In this document: piece after piece, positions 40,131 to 48,639 of the stretch | Layout of the letters: every line of letters begins with the position of its first letter | Numbering within the stretch: position 1 is the first letter of the stretch | Source of the DNA: Pseudomonas neustonica | GTDB lineage: Bacteria > Pseudomonadota > Gammaproteobacteria > Pseudomonadales > Pseudomonadaceae | Direction: 5' to 3' | DNA: 64,000 bases | Assembly (NCBI RefSeq): GCF_003797945.1 | Contig: NZ_RKKU01000001.1 | Location: 124,001 to 188,000, forward strand | Program-made: the position numbers and the translations under genes | Notes under the pieces: model-generated | What the model was told of the DNA's origin: nothing | The model's input: only the letters and a program-made list of their open reading frames with translations | Databases searched by the model: none

Positions 40131-41162
40131 ATGATTGAGCCTGATCTACCTGCTGATGAAGTGTCGCGGCTGGCCGCGCTGCACGAACTCTTCTTGCTGG
40201 ACACGCCGCCGGATCCTTATGTGGACGCCTTGTTGCGTATTGCCAAAAGTGCGTTTGGGGTAAGGGGCGTGTTGGTCAGCCTGATAGACTCTGAACGGCA
40301 ATGGTACAAGTCTCGTATCGGTATTCTTTCTCTGGAAGGTCCCAGGTCTACCTCTTTTTGCGGGCACGTTATCCTCAGCGATGAGCTCATGGTGGTTAAC
40401 GATGCGCTGCAGGATGTTCGCTTTGCCGACAACCCGATGGTCGTCGGACCGCCTGAAGTGCGTTTCTATGCCGGTATGCCCTTGCATGCGCCGGATGGTA
40501 GTCGTATTGGCACCTTTTGCCTGAATGACCCCCAGCCGCATACGCTGACGGATGAGCAGATGCAGCTAATGAAAGACTTTGCGAAGCTGATAGAGGGGCT
40601 TTTTGCCGCACATCAGCTCAGGTTCGAAAAGCAGGGATTGCTGGAGGCTTTGGGTCATGCGGAAAGACGAGCCTTGATTGATCCCCTGACACAGCTGTGG
40701 AATCGTCAGGCGCTGCAGCAGATTTCGCCTTCATGGCACCGACGGGCTGTTCGTGACTCTTTGCAGGTGGGCTTTATTTACGGCGACCTGGATTTTTTCA
40801 AGCGGATAAACGATGAGCATGGCCATGGTATCGGCGATGACGTTTTAGTGCAGGTGGGGCAGCGCTTGACTGCGGCGATAAGGCCCGACGACGTTGCATT
40901 TCGCTTGGGTGGTGAGGAGCTTGGGGTATTGGCGCTGGTCGAGAGTCAAACGGAACTGGTTGCCATTGCTGAGCGCGTTCGGAAGGCTTTTTGCGACAGT
41001 GAGTTTGTCGTGGACGGGCAGCGTCTTGCGGTCACCATCAGCCTGGGAACGGCGATTGGTAGCGATCCGCTTGCGGATGATATTGACGACCTGGTCGAGC
41101 GCGCTGACGCGGCACTCTATGCTGCTAAAGGTAATGGACGCAACCGTGTGGAGAACGGCTAA
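40131..41162 (+). CDS. GAF-GGDEF protein, putative diguanylate cyclase
   Basis: Soluble 343-residue protein with an N-terminal GAF domain (about 25-160) and a C-terminal GGDEF domain (about 180-340), the domain that makes cyclic di-GMP. The metal-binding region YGDLDFFKRIND (217-228) is present. The signature is GGEEL (260-264) instead of GG[DE]EF, and an intact inhibitory RxxD site lies five residues upstream (R251-D254). Start ATG at 40131 with AGGAG seven bases upstream is preferred to an upstream in-frame start at 40104. No membrane helix, so it senses something cytoplasmic. Its stop overlaps the convergent cmoM stop. Confidence 0.9.
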   Translation: MIEPDLPADEVSRLAALHELFLLDTPPDPYVDALLRIAKSAFGVRGVLVSLIDSERQWYKSRIGILSLEGPRSTSFCGHVILSDELMVVNDALQDVRFADNPMVVGPPEVRFYAGMPLHAPDGSRIGTFCLNDPQPHTLTDEQMQLMKDFAKLIEGLFAAHQLRFEKQGLLEALGHAERRALIDPLTQLWNRQALQQISPSWHRRAVRDSLQVGFIYGDLDFFKRINDEHGHGIGDDVLVQVGQRLTAAIRPDDVAFRLGGEELGVLALVESQTELVAIAERVRKAFCDSEFVVDGQRLAVTISLGTAIGSDPLADDIDDLVERADAALYAAKGNGRNRVENG

Positions 41163-41938
41163 CGGGGTGCTGGTTGTAGCCACCAATGCAGATAGCGGCC
41201 AAGGTGACTATAGGCCGGGTGTTGGCTGTAATGCAGCTCCTGATCTATCAGGTCTTCGAGACTGGACTGGCTCTTGAATGGCTCGGGCATGTAGTCATAA
41301 AAAACGCGCACACCGCTACTGGCATTGATCGAGAGTTGTGCTGCAGAACTCCATAGCGCCATCTCACGTGGGTCCAGTGGTTGCTGCGGCGTTAGGCTGC
41401 GCTTTCCCTGTCCGGCCAACTGGTTGGCTCTCAACTTATGGAATTGGCCCTTGATCAGGTTCTTGTAGGCCAGCGCGTCACGGTTGTAGAAAGCCAGTGA
41501 AATAGCGCCTGATGGTGCGACTAGCTGCGAAAGCAGCTGCAGAGCGGCGGCGGGGTCGGCTAACCATTCCAGTACCGCATGGCAGATTACCAAGTCGTAC
41601 TGCTCTGAACGTTGCGGTAGTGCCTGCAGTGGCAATTGCAGATAAGTAACATTGGACGCGGCTGTTATCGACTCGAGCCTTTCGCGGGTAGCCTCGAGCA
41701 TTTCCTGTGAGGGCTCGCTGACCGTTAGGTGATGTCCGCGCAACAGCAACCATTCGCTGACATGGCCCAGGCCTGCGCCTACATCCAGGATGCGCAGCGG
41801 CCGGTCATTGCTGCTCAACCCCTGCATCCATTGCTCAAGGTCGCGGGTCAGCACCGCAAGGCGAATAGCGCCTTTGGGGCTGGCGTAGATTTTGCGCGCA
41901 AAGTGAGCGCCAATCTGATCGAAGTAACGGTCGGTCAT
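41159..41938 (-). CDS. cmoM: tRNA 5-carboxymethoxyuridine methyltransferase CmoM
   Basis: SAM-dependent enzyme that methylates cmo5U34 in tRNA to mcmo5U. The 259-residue product has RYFDQIGAHFARKIY, the SAM-binding motif RILDVGAGLGHVSEW, VICHAVLEWLADP, and the typical C-terminal GVRVFYDYMPE and LGRYLHWW, all close to E. coli CmoM (SmtA). Start ATG 41938; an upstream in-frame start would overlap the ppa terminator. Convergent with the GGDEF gene, with a 4-base overlap of the stop codons. Confidence 0.9.
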   Translation of the reverse strand: MTDRYFDQIGAHFARKIYASPKGAIRLAVLTRDLEQWMQGLSSNDRPLRILDVGAGLGHVSEWLLLRGHHLTVSEPSQEMLEATRERLESITAASNVTYLQLPLQALPQRSEQYDLVICHAVLEWLADPAAALQLLSQLVAPSGAISLAFYNRDALAYKNLIKGQFHKLRANQLAGQGKRSLTPQQPLDPREMALWSSAAQLSINASSGVRVFYDYMPEPFKSQSSLEDLIDQELHYSQHPAYSHLGRYLHWWLQPAPR

Positions 41939-41983
41939 GCAGGTAATCCGGGCAGAGGGGATACAAGGCTGATGCACGGGCAT

Positions 41984-42012
41984 AAAAAAAGCCAGCTTGT
42001 GGCCGGCTTTTT
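41984..42012 (-). terminator. intrinsic terminator after ppa
   Basis: On the minus strand AAAAAGCCGGC and GCTGGCTTTTT pair over 11 bp with one G-T wobble and a 5-base loop, followed by a T-run. Confidence 0.9.
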
Positions 42013-42027
42013 AACAGGGCGAAACGC

Positions 42028-42555
42028 TTATTTTTGGTAAGCGTTTACAGCCTTAACAATTTCCGCACGGGCTTCGTCGGCGTTGCCCCAGCGGTCAATC
42101 TTGACCCACTTGCCTGCTTCCAGATCTTTGTAGTGTTCAAAGAAGTGCTTGATCTGTTGGATCAGCAGCTCAGGCAGATCAGTGTATTCTTTAATATCAC
42201 GGTACTGAGTGCTCAGTTTGTCGTGAGGTACCGCGATTACCTTGGCATCGCCACCACCATCATCGGTCATGTGCAGCACGCCAACCGGGCGCGCGCGAAT
42301 GACAGCGCCTGGCGCAACGGGATGCGGAGTAACCACTAGCACGTCGAGCGGGTCGCCGTCGTCGGCCAGAGTATTGGGGATGTAGCCATAGTTCGCCGGG
42401 TAGAACATCGGCGTCGCCATGAAACGGTCAACGAACAGTGTGCTGCTGTCCTTGTCGATCTCATATTTGATCGGCGCGTGATTGGCTGGAATTTCAATGG
42501 CGACGTAAATGTCGTTGGGAATGTCTTTGCCTGCGGGGATCTGGTCGTAGCTCAT
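42028..42555 (-). CDS. ppa: inorganic pyrophosphatase (family I)
   Basis: Hydrolyses pyrophosphate to phosphate, pulling biosynthetic reactions forward. The 175-residue product has the family I signature with three Asp ([10 protein letters not shown]), [14 protein letters not shown] and NYGYIPNTL, and the C-terminal [14 protein letters not shown]. Length matches bacterial family I enzymes. It lies less than 1 kb from a PPi-using phosphofructokinase on the same strand. Confidence 0.98.
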   Translation of the reverse strand: MSYDQIPAGKDIPNDIYVAIEIPANHAPIKYEIDKDSSTLFVDRFMATPMFYPANYGYIPNTLADDGDPLDVLVVTPHPVAPGAVIRARPVGVLHMTDDGGGDAKVIAVPHDKLSTQYRDIKEYTDLPELLIQQIKHFFEHYKDLEAGKWVKIDRWGNADEARAEIVKAVNAYQK

Positions 42556-42707
42556 GGTTTACCTGATTCGGCCATAGTTGAAAACTGGCCGGCATTATAG
42601 GCGCTTAGGCCGACGATACCAAGCAAAACCCAGTGTACCTTGGTCTTAGACGAGCAAATGCTCGCGCGAGACATCGGCCGGCCATGATTGCCTCCGGCCG
42701 ACGGTTC

Positions 42708-43157
42708 TCAGCTGAGTTTGAGCGCGAAATACATAAAGTCGTGATCATTACTAAAGCCGAGGGAGCGATACAGACTTTGCGCCGCCATATTATCTTCGCC
42801 GGTCATGACCGTCATGCGATCAACGCCCGCCGCTTTGGCCAATTCCTTGGCATGGTTGATCAGTCGGTCAGCAACCAGCTGCCGGCGCGCCTCTTCGGTG
42901 ACATAGATGCCTTTGAGGACCCAGGCTGCCGAGAGCGTAAGCGCCGAGAAGCTGGGAATGAACTGGCAGAACCCCATGGCTTTGCCGGTGTCCTCGTCTT
43001 CTGCTATCAGGATGATCGCCTGCTCGTGTATCAACCTGGCTTCTAAAAAACGGCGTGAGGCCTCGGGCTTGGGCAGTTGCCCGTAATATTCGCGGTACTT
43101 GATGAACAGGGGCGTTATTTCATCTAGGCGGTCTACATCTGCCTGAATTATGCGCAT
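42708..43157 (-). CDS. GNAT-family N-acetyltransferase
   Basis: The 149-residue product has the GNAT fold: the acetyl-CoA-binding segment follows GIYVTEEARRQLVADRLINH (replacing the usual R/QxxGxG/A with RQLVAD) and the C-terminal QSLYRSLGFSNDHDF motif. The substrate is unknown. Start ATG 43157 with GGGT upstream; an in-frame GTG at 43169 has no ribosome site. The gene stands alone between ppa and pfp. Confidence 0.85.
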   Translation of the reverse strand: MRIIQADVDRLDEITPLFIKYREYYGQLPKPEASRRFLEARLIHEQAIILIAEDEDTGKAMGFCQFIPSFSALTLSAAWVLKGIYVTEEARRQLVADRLINHAKELAKAAGVDRMTVMTGEDNMAAQSLYRSLGFSNDHDFMYFALKLS

Positions 43158-43254
43158 ACGGTTACCCACAATTGGTCATTAAATGGCTATGAGGTTTTCT
43201 TTGGTCGATCACTTCATCCTGCATCAGCATGAGACAATCTGCAATCAGGCACCC

Positions 43255-43297
43255 AAAAAAAACCGCCGCACCCAAAGCGGGTTGCGGCGGTTTTTTA
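43255..43297 (-). terminator. intrinsic terminator after pfp (bidirectional)
   Basis: AAAAAACCGCCGCACCC pairs with GGGTTGCGGCGGTTTTTT around a 5-base loop, with one bulged base. A and T runs on either side let it work in both directions; on the minus strand it follows the pfp stop by 11 bases. Confidence 0.92.
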
Positions 43298-43307
43298 CGC
43301 AAAGACG

Positions 43308-44567
43308 TTAAACCGTGAAGGGGGGCAGCTTTTTAGCGACCGTTTGGCGCTTGAGCGTAACGTAATGCGGCATACCGTTTTTGAATGGCGGGAAGTCTTC
43401 ACCCTGAATTAATGGTGAGAGATAGTCGCGGCAGGCCTGGGTAATATGGAAGCCGTCTTCGGTGATGAAGTCCCGGGGCATGAATTTCTCGACGTTGGCC
43501 ACATCTTTCAGTGGTGCTTCGATGATATCCCATTCGTAAGGCGCGTCCTGCAAGCGTCGAATCGCCGGCATGATCGAATTTTTGCCTTCCAGCGCGATCT
43601 TCACTGCGGCCTGACCCAATGCGTAAGCCTGGTCCACATCTACCTTGGAAGCGATATGGCGTGCTGAGCGCTGCAAGTAGTCTGCTACCGCCCAGTGATA
43701 TTTATAGCCCAGTTCTTCTTGTACCAGTTTGGCGATGGTGGGGGCTACGCCGCCCAATTGAGCATGACCGAAAGCATCGGTCAGGCCGGACTCGGAGAGG
43801 AACTTGCCAGCACTATTCTTGATACCTTCAGATACGCCGATAACGCAGTAGCCGTGATTTTTTACGCACTCGTCGACGCGAGCAAGAAACGCGGCCTGGT
43901 CGAATTCGATTTCCGGGAACAGCAAAATGTGCGGTGGCTGACCTTCGCCTTCATTAGCCAGGCCGCAGGCGGCGGTAATCCAGCCGGCATGGCGGCCCAT
44001 GACTTCAAGGATGAACACCTTGGTCGAGGTGGCGGCCATTGACGCAACGTCAAAGCCTGCTTCGCGAATAGAGGTGGCTACGTACTTGGCAACGGAGCCA
44101 AAACCGGGGCAGCAGTCGGTAATTGGCAGATCGTTGTCGACGGTCTTGGGTACGTGGATGGCCTGGATTGGGTAGCCCAGGGTTTCCGCTAACTGGGAAA
44201 CTTTGAGGCAGGTGTCGGCTGAGTCGCCACCGCCGTTATAAAAGAAGTAGCCGATATTGTGGGCTTTGAATACCTCGATCAGACGTTCGTACTCGGCACG
44301 ATTGGCTTCCAGGCTTTTCAGTTTGTAACGGCAAGAGCCAAAGGCGCCAGACGGGGTGTGACGCAGGGCGGCGATATCGTCTACCGACTCCAGGCTGGTA
44401 TCAATGAGCTCTTCGGTCAAGGCGCCGATGATGCCATTGCGACCGGCGTAGACCGTGCCAATCTGGTCGGGGTGTTGGCGGGCTGTTTCGATCACGCCAG
44501 CGGCAGATGCATTGATAACAGCGGTAACACCGCCCGACTGGGCATAAAAAGCGTTCTTGACGGTCAT
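43308..44567 (-). CDS. pfp: pyrophosphate-dependent 6-phosphofructokinase
   Basis: Reversibly phosphorylates fructose-6-phosphate using PPi. The 419-residue product has FYNGGGDSADT with D115, and HVPKTVDNDLP with K141. In this family Asp at the first site and Lys in PKTxDND mark PPi users, while ATP enzymes have Gly at both. Other motifs include EVMGRHAGWITA. The length fits the non-allosteric PPi-PFK of Xanthomonas. Start ATG 44567 with GGAG upstream; a 48-codon in-frame upstream extension is not family-like. Most Pseudomonas lack any phosphofructokinase and use the Entner-Doudoroff route, so its presence is notable. Confidence 0.93.
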   Translation of the reverse strand: MTVKNAFYAQSGGVTAVINASAAGVIETARQHPDQIGTVYAGRNGIIGALTEELIDTSLESVDDIAALRHTPSGAFGSCRYKLKSLEANRAEYERLIEVFKAHNIGYFFYNGGGDSADTCLKVSQLAETLGYPIQAIHVPKTVDNDLPITDCCPGFGSVAKYVATSIREAGFDVASMAATSTKVFILEVMGRHAGWITAACGLANEGEGQPPHILLFPEIEFDQAAFLARVDECVKNHGYCVIGVSEGIKNSAGKFLSESGLTDAFGHAQLGGVAPTIAKLVQEELGYKYHWAVADYLQRSARHIASKVDVDQAYALGQAAVKIALEGKNSIMPAIRRLQDAPYEWDIIEAPLKDVANVEKFMPRDFITEDGFHITQACRDYLSPLIQGEDFPPFKNGMPHYVTLKRQTVAKKLPPFTV

Positions 44568-44854
44568 GCGTACTCCATGTGTAGAGACTAAAAAGATGTT
44601 TGCCGCAGGTCCGTTGCTTCGACGCGCCTCTGGGCGCGGCGTAGTAACTGCGTAAAGCGGTGCGGACAGATGGGCGAATGATAGCCCAAAGCCGTCCCGG
44701 TTGCATGACAATCAGGCTGTAACCCCTGCCACTTGGCCGGTCGTGATAGTATCGGCCAATAAACAGTGTGGCGCTCAAAGGCGCAACTTTCTCGGCCCTG
44801 CGACTGTCTGTGTTGCGGGTTGTCGATCGATCAAAAGGGTACAAGGCCTAATCA

Positions 44855-46216
44855 ATGCATCTGCACATTCTGGGTATTTGCGGTACGTTTATGGGCTCGC
44901 TGGCGCTGCTGGCGCGCGAGCTGGGGCATCAGGTGAGTGGCTCGGATGCCAATGTGTATCCGCCGATGAGTACCCAGTTGGAGGCGCAGGGTATTGCCTT
45001 GCAGGAAGGTTATGATCCTGCCCACCTGCAGCCGGCGCCAGACCTGGTGATTGTCGGCAATGCCATGAGTCGGGGTAATCCGGCAGTCGAGTACATGCTG
45101 GATAAAGGTATGCCCTACGTCTCGGGGCCTGAGTGGCTGGCGCGTTATGTGCTGCAGGAGCGCTGGGTATTGGCGGTCGCCGGCACTCATGGCAAGACGT
45201 CTACTTCGAGCTTGCTGGCCTGGTTGCTGGAAGATGCGGGCATGGCGCCGGGCTTTCTGATTGGGGGAGTGCCGCAAAATTTTGGTCTCTCGGCACGGCT
45301 GGGCGATACGCCGTTTTTCGTGGTGGAGGCTGATGAATATGACAGCGCCTTCTTTGATAAGCGCTCCAAGTTCGTCCATTACCGCCCGCGTACCGCGATC
45401 CTGAATAATCTTGAGTTCGATCATGCGGATATCTTTCCTGATTTGGCAGCGATTGAGCGCCAGTTCCATCATCTGGTCAGAACGGTACCGGCTTGCGGGC
45501 TGATTATTCGCCCGCAAGGGGTGGCGGCGCTGGATCGAGTGATTGCAATGGGTTGTTGGACACCGTGCCAAACAACCGGCGATGACGGCAATTGGCAGGC
45601 GAAGTTATTAAAAGCGGATGGCTCGCAGTTTGAGGTTTGGCTGGACGGTGAGCTGCAGGGCGTCGCTGAATGGCAGCAAACCGGCCAACACAGCGTAGCC
45701 AACGCGCTTTCTGCGCTGGCGGCCGCGCGGCACGTGGGCGTTACGCCGGCGCAGGGTATTGCATCACTGGCCGGTTTTCGTAACGCCAAGCGACGCATGG
45801 AAAAACTGGCGGAAATCAACGAAATCACCGTTTACGATGACTTCGCGCACCATCCTACGGCCATCGCGACGACACTCGCTGGCTTGCGTGCGCAGATCGG
45901 TGATCAGCGCCTGATCGCGATTATCGAGCCGCGCTCCAACACCATGCGCCTGGGCAGCCACATGCAGGCGCTGCCGGCCAGTGTAAGTGATGCCAGCGAG
46001 GTGATCTGGTATCAGCCTGCTGGCCTGGATTGGTCGCTCGAGCCGGTGGTGCAGGCTAGTCCGGTGCCGGCGCAGGTGATGACCGATCTGGATGCCATCG
46101 TGCAGCAGGTAGTCGATAGCGCTACGCCGCAGACACGCATCGTCATCATGAGTAATGGCGGCTTTGGTGGTATTCATCAGAAACTGGTACAAGCCCTGGA
46201 GGTTCGTCATGGTTGA
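44855..46216 (+). CDS. mpl: UDP-N-acetylmuramate:L-Ala-gamma-D-Glu-meso-DAP ligase Mpl
   Basis: Recycles murein tripeptide by ligating it directly to UDP-MurNAc. The 453-residue product belongs to the Mur ligase family: N-terminal nucleotide domain starting [20 protein letters not shown] loop [13 protein letters not shown], central [18 protein letters not shown] and the C-terminal [10 protein letters not shown]. Overlaps ubiX by 8 bases. The mpl-ubiX pair is conserved in Pseudomonas. The 287-base gap before it, divergent with pfp, holds no clear ORF. Confidence 0.97.
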   Translation: MHLHILGICGTFMGSLALLARELGHQVSGSDANVYPPMSTQLEAQGIALQEGYDPAHLQPAPDLVIVGNAMSRGNPAVEYMLDKGMPYVSGPEWLARYVLQERWVLAVAGTHGKTSTSSLLAWLLEDAGMAPGFLIGGVPQNFGLSARLGDTPFFVVEADEYDSAFFDKRSKFVHYRPRTAILNNLEFDHADIFPDLAAIERQFHHLVRTVPACGLIIRPQGVAALDRVIAMGCWTPCQTTGDDGNWQAKLLKADGSQFEVWLDGELQGVAEWQQTGQHSVANALSALAAARHVGVTPAQGIASLAGFRNAKRRMEKLAEINEITVYDDFAHHPTAIATTLAGLRAQIGDQRLIAIIEPRSNTMRLGSHMQALPASVSDASEVIWYQPAGLDWSLEPVVQASPVPAQVMTDLDAIVQQVVDSATPQTRIVIMSNGGFGGIHQKLVQALEVRHG

Positions 46217-46811
46217 GCGGGTAACGCTGGCGGTGACGGGCGCTTCTGGTGCTCAGTACGCAATGCGATTACTGGAGTGCCTGGTACAAGCAGGTGTGGA
46301 GGTTTCGTTTCTTATATCGCAGGCCGCGCAACTGGTTGTGGCTACCGAGACAGAGTGGCAGTTGCCCGCCAAGCCACAGGCCCTGCAAGCTTTCTTAGTT
46401 GAGCGCTTTGCCGCCAAGCCGGGACAGATCAGGGTATATGGCAAGCAGGACTGGATGGCTCCGGTTGCCTCTGGGTCGGGCGCGCCGAGCGCCATGGTGG
46501 TATGCCCTTGTTCCACCGGGTCGTTGTCGGCGATCGCGACCGGCGCGAGCAATAATCTGATCGAACGCGCGGCAGACGTGGCTTTGAAAGAGCGGCGTAA
46601 GTTGATTCTGGTGCCGCGTGAAGCGCCGTTCTCAACTATTCACCTTGAGCACATGCTCAAGCTTAGCCAGATGGGTGCGGTCATTCTTCCGGCCAGTCCG
46701 GGCTTCTACCATAACCCGGCTTCGGTGGCTGATTTGGTCGATTTCGTGGTTGCGCGCATTCTCAATCAACTGGATATCCCCCAGCAGTTGCTTGCTCGGT
46801 GGGGTGAATGA
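46209..46811 (+). CDS. ubiX: flavin prenyltransferase UbiX
   Basis: Makes prenylated FMN, the cofactor UbiD needs to decarboxylate the ubiquinone precursor. The 200-residue product has the flavin-binding [40 protein letters not shown] and [15 protein letters not shown] motifs. Start ATG 46209 with GGAGG upstream; longer in-frame starts lie in mpl. Overlaps the mpl end by 8 bases. Confidence 0.97.
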   Translation: MVERVTLAVTGASGAQYAMRLLECLVQAGVEVSFLISQAAQLVVATETEWQLPAKPQALQAFLVERFAAKPGQIRVYGKQDWMAPVASGSGAPSAMVVCPCSTGSLSAIATGASNNLIERAADVALKERRKLILVPREAPFSTIHLEHMLKLSQMGAVILPASPGFYHNPASVADLVDFVVARILNQLDIPQQLLARWGE

Positions 46812-46824
46812 TGCGGGATATAAT

Positions 46825-47316
46825 GTGAGCGAGCTAAAGATTGCGCTAAATGGTGTCGTTGTTCTTTTGGCGGCAGGGTTGCCACTGACGACATGGGCGG
46901 CGGATAGCCGGGATGTGCAGGACGCTTTCTGGAGCGTGCAAACCAGTGTTTACACGGTGCATTATTCGCCCGATCCGGACCATAATAACCATCAGCAGTT
47001 GATCTGCTTGGAGCGACATCTGCCTGACGCCACTTTGTGGGGAGCGGCAACCTTTAAACATTCTTTTGGTGAGCGCGCCAACTATGTTTATTACGGTAAG
47101 CGTTTCGCACTGGGGCAGTCAGCATTTCACCTGAAACTGACGGGGGGACTGCTGGAAGGTTACAAGGGCGAGTACAGAGACAAGATTCCACTCAACCGTT
47201 TTGGTGTTGCGCCGGTGATTATCCCTTCCCTGGAGGCTACTTATGGCCGAGTTTCGAGTGACGTGGTGTTGCTAGGTGCGGCTGCCGCCATGGTGACGGT
47301 TAGCTTCAAGCTTTGA
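46825..47316 (+). CDS. small exported protein, predicted outer-membrane barrel-like, function unknown
   Basis: The 163-residue product begins with GTG at 46825 (GGGAT just upstream) and has a clear signal peptide (positive K5, hydrophobic 6-22, cleavage near TWA-AD at 25-27). The mature part of about 137 residues has alternating polar and aromatic strands, such as TVHYSPDPDHNNHQQ and ANYVYYGKRFALG, and ends in a hydrophobic strand with terminal VSFKL. This looks like a small beta-barrel or lipid-binding outer-membrane protein. Similar Pseudomonas proteins are often labelled sn-glycerol-3-phosphate transporter, a name not supported by the sequence. It follows ubiX by 13 bases, so it is probably in the mpl-ubiX operon. 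Confidence 0.7.
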   Translation: MSELKIALNGVVVLLAAGLPLTTWAADSRDVQDAFWSVQTSVYTVHYSPDPDHNNHQQLICLERHLPDATLWGAATFKHSFGERANYVYYGKRFALGQSAFHLKLTGGLLEGYKGEYRDKIPLNRFGVAPVIIPSLEATYGRVSSDVVLLGAAAAMVTVSFKL

Positions 47317-47317
47317 A

Positions 47318-47360
47318 TGTGGGCCGGAGCCGCTTCGCTAGATAGGCGGGTCCGGCCACA
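47318..47360. terminator. hairpin between convergent genes
   Basis: TGTGGGCCGGA (47318-47328) pairs with TCCGGCCACA (47351-47360), with one bulged G and a GC-rich loop. Both flanking genes end within 12 bases. No strong T-run on either side. Confidence 0.5.
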
Positions 47361-47370
47361 ATGGCGGGGG

Positions 47371-47826
47371 TTAGACGAAATACAGCGACAACCCTTCAGA
47401 AATGAAGGCTGGCTTGTCCACGCCTTCAATCTCCAGTGTGTTGCGTGCTTTCATCAGCCACTGCCCTGGATTCTTCTCGGTGACATCGATAATGGTCGTG
47501 TGCAGGCGAACGCGCGAGCCAACACGTACCGGCTGGATAAAACGCAGGCTATCCATGCCGTAGTTGACGGCCATTTTTAGACCCTCGGGACGAGGCATCA
47601 GGCCTGCTGACAGGGCTGGCAACAATGATAGAGACAGAAAGCCGTGGGCGATGGTGCCGCCAAACGGGGTTTGTTTGGCCTTTTCTTCATCGATGTGGAT
47701 GAACTGATGGTCGCCGGTGCATTCGGCAAACTGGTTTACCCGCTCCTGATCGATTTGCAGCCATTCCGAATGACCCATGTCCTTGCCGATCAATGAAGTA
47801 AGTTCGCTAACTGGTATTGCTGTCAT
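47371..47826 (-). CDS. MaoC-like (R)-specific enoyl-CoA hydratase
   Basis: Hot-dog-fold protein of the MaoC dehydratase family. The 151-residue product has the catalytic motif TGDHQFIHID with D39 and H44, followed by FGGTIAHGFLSLSLLP. Such enzymes hydrate enoyl-CoA for PHA or lipid metabolism; substrate unknown. Start ATG 47826 with GGAG upstream; a 34-codon in-frame upstream extension is rejected. Convergent with the exported-protein gene. Confidence 0.9.
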   Translation of the reverse strand: MTAIPVSELTSLIGKDMGHSEWLQIDQERVNQFAECTGDHQFIHIDEEKAKQTPFGGTIAHGFLSLSLLPALSAGLMPRPEGLKMAVNYGMDSLRFIQPVRVGSRVRLHTTIIDVTEKNPGQWLMKARNTLEIEGVDKPAFISEGLSLYFV

Positions 47827-48035
47827 GGCGTTCTCCGTGACTCTTATTGTGGCCCACGTGGGGTGTGCGTACCTGCCCGCTGCAATGCTAATCTGCGGTT
47901 GCGAGCGTTTCCGGGTGAATGGTTGCAAGCCCCGGGGTAGGGGTCAATCTACTGCGGCCTTATATTGGTTTGCTGAATGATTCGACCTTCCTTCGGCAGG
48001 CTATGCCCGTATAGGCAAGATGACAAGAGGATTGC

Positions 48036-48620
48036 ATGAGCGATAAAACTGCATTATTCCCGTTAAAAACCGTGTTATTGCCTGGTTGTACTCTCGACCT
48101 GCAATTGTTCGAGGCGCGCTATCTGGATATGGTCAGTCGCTGCTTTAAGGCTGGCGAAGGGTTTGTTGTGGTTGCCCTGGAGAAAGGCCCTGAGTCGGGG
48201 ACGGGTGACCTGCGCTTCAGTGCTTTGGGGTGTGAGGCGCAGATAGTGGATTTTCAGCAGCGTGATAACGGTCTGTTGGGTATACGTGTAGTGGGCGGTC
48301 GGCGGGCGCAGGTTAGCCAGGTCGAAGTAGCTGCTGATGGTCTGGTTCAGGCCCAGGTGGACTGGCGTGAAGAGGCAGCAGATCAGCCGCTGAGTCACGC
48401 GCACGAAGAGCTGGAGAGTCTGCATGCCACGCTACTGGAGCATCCTGTGGCGACGGATCTTGGGTTGCCACCGATTGGTAGTAGCCTGCAAGCGCTGGCC
48501 TATCAATTGGCCTACTTGCTGCCTTTCAGTCTGGACCAGAAAACGCACCTGCTGGCGGTGGATTATCCGCAAGAGCGCCTCGAACAGATCAGTGAATGGC
48601 TCGAGGTGCTGCAGGCTTAG
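48036..48620 (+). CDS. LON-substrate-binding-domain protein
   Basis: A 194-residue protein consisting only of the N-terminal substrate-binding domain of the Lon protease family (FPLKTVLLPGCTLDLQLFEARYLDMV), with no ATPase or protease domain. Stand-alone members are common in Proteobacteria and of unknown function. AGAGGA lies 7-8 bases before the ATG. Convergent with the DedA gene, with only 19 bases between the stop codons. Confidence 0.9.
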   Translation: MSDKTALFPLKTVLLPGCTLDLQLFEARYLDMVSRCFKAGEGFVVVALEKGPESGTGDLRFSALGCEAQIVDFQQRDNGLLGIRVVGGRRAQVSQVEVAADGLVQAQVDWREEAADQPLSHAHEELESLHATLLEHPVATDLGLPPIGSSLQALAYQLAYLLPFSLDQKTHLLAVDYPQERLEQISEWLEVLQA

Positions 48621-48639
48621 CCGGATTGAGTGCGCGCGG

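Noticed and set aside
46618-46824. N-terminal extension of the exported protein into ubiX
   Set aside because: Overlaps ubiX in another frame and would bury the clear signal peptide; GTG 46825 fits better.
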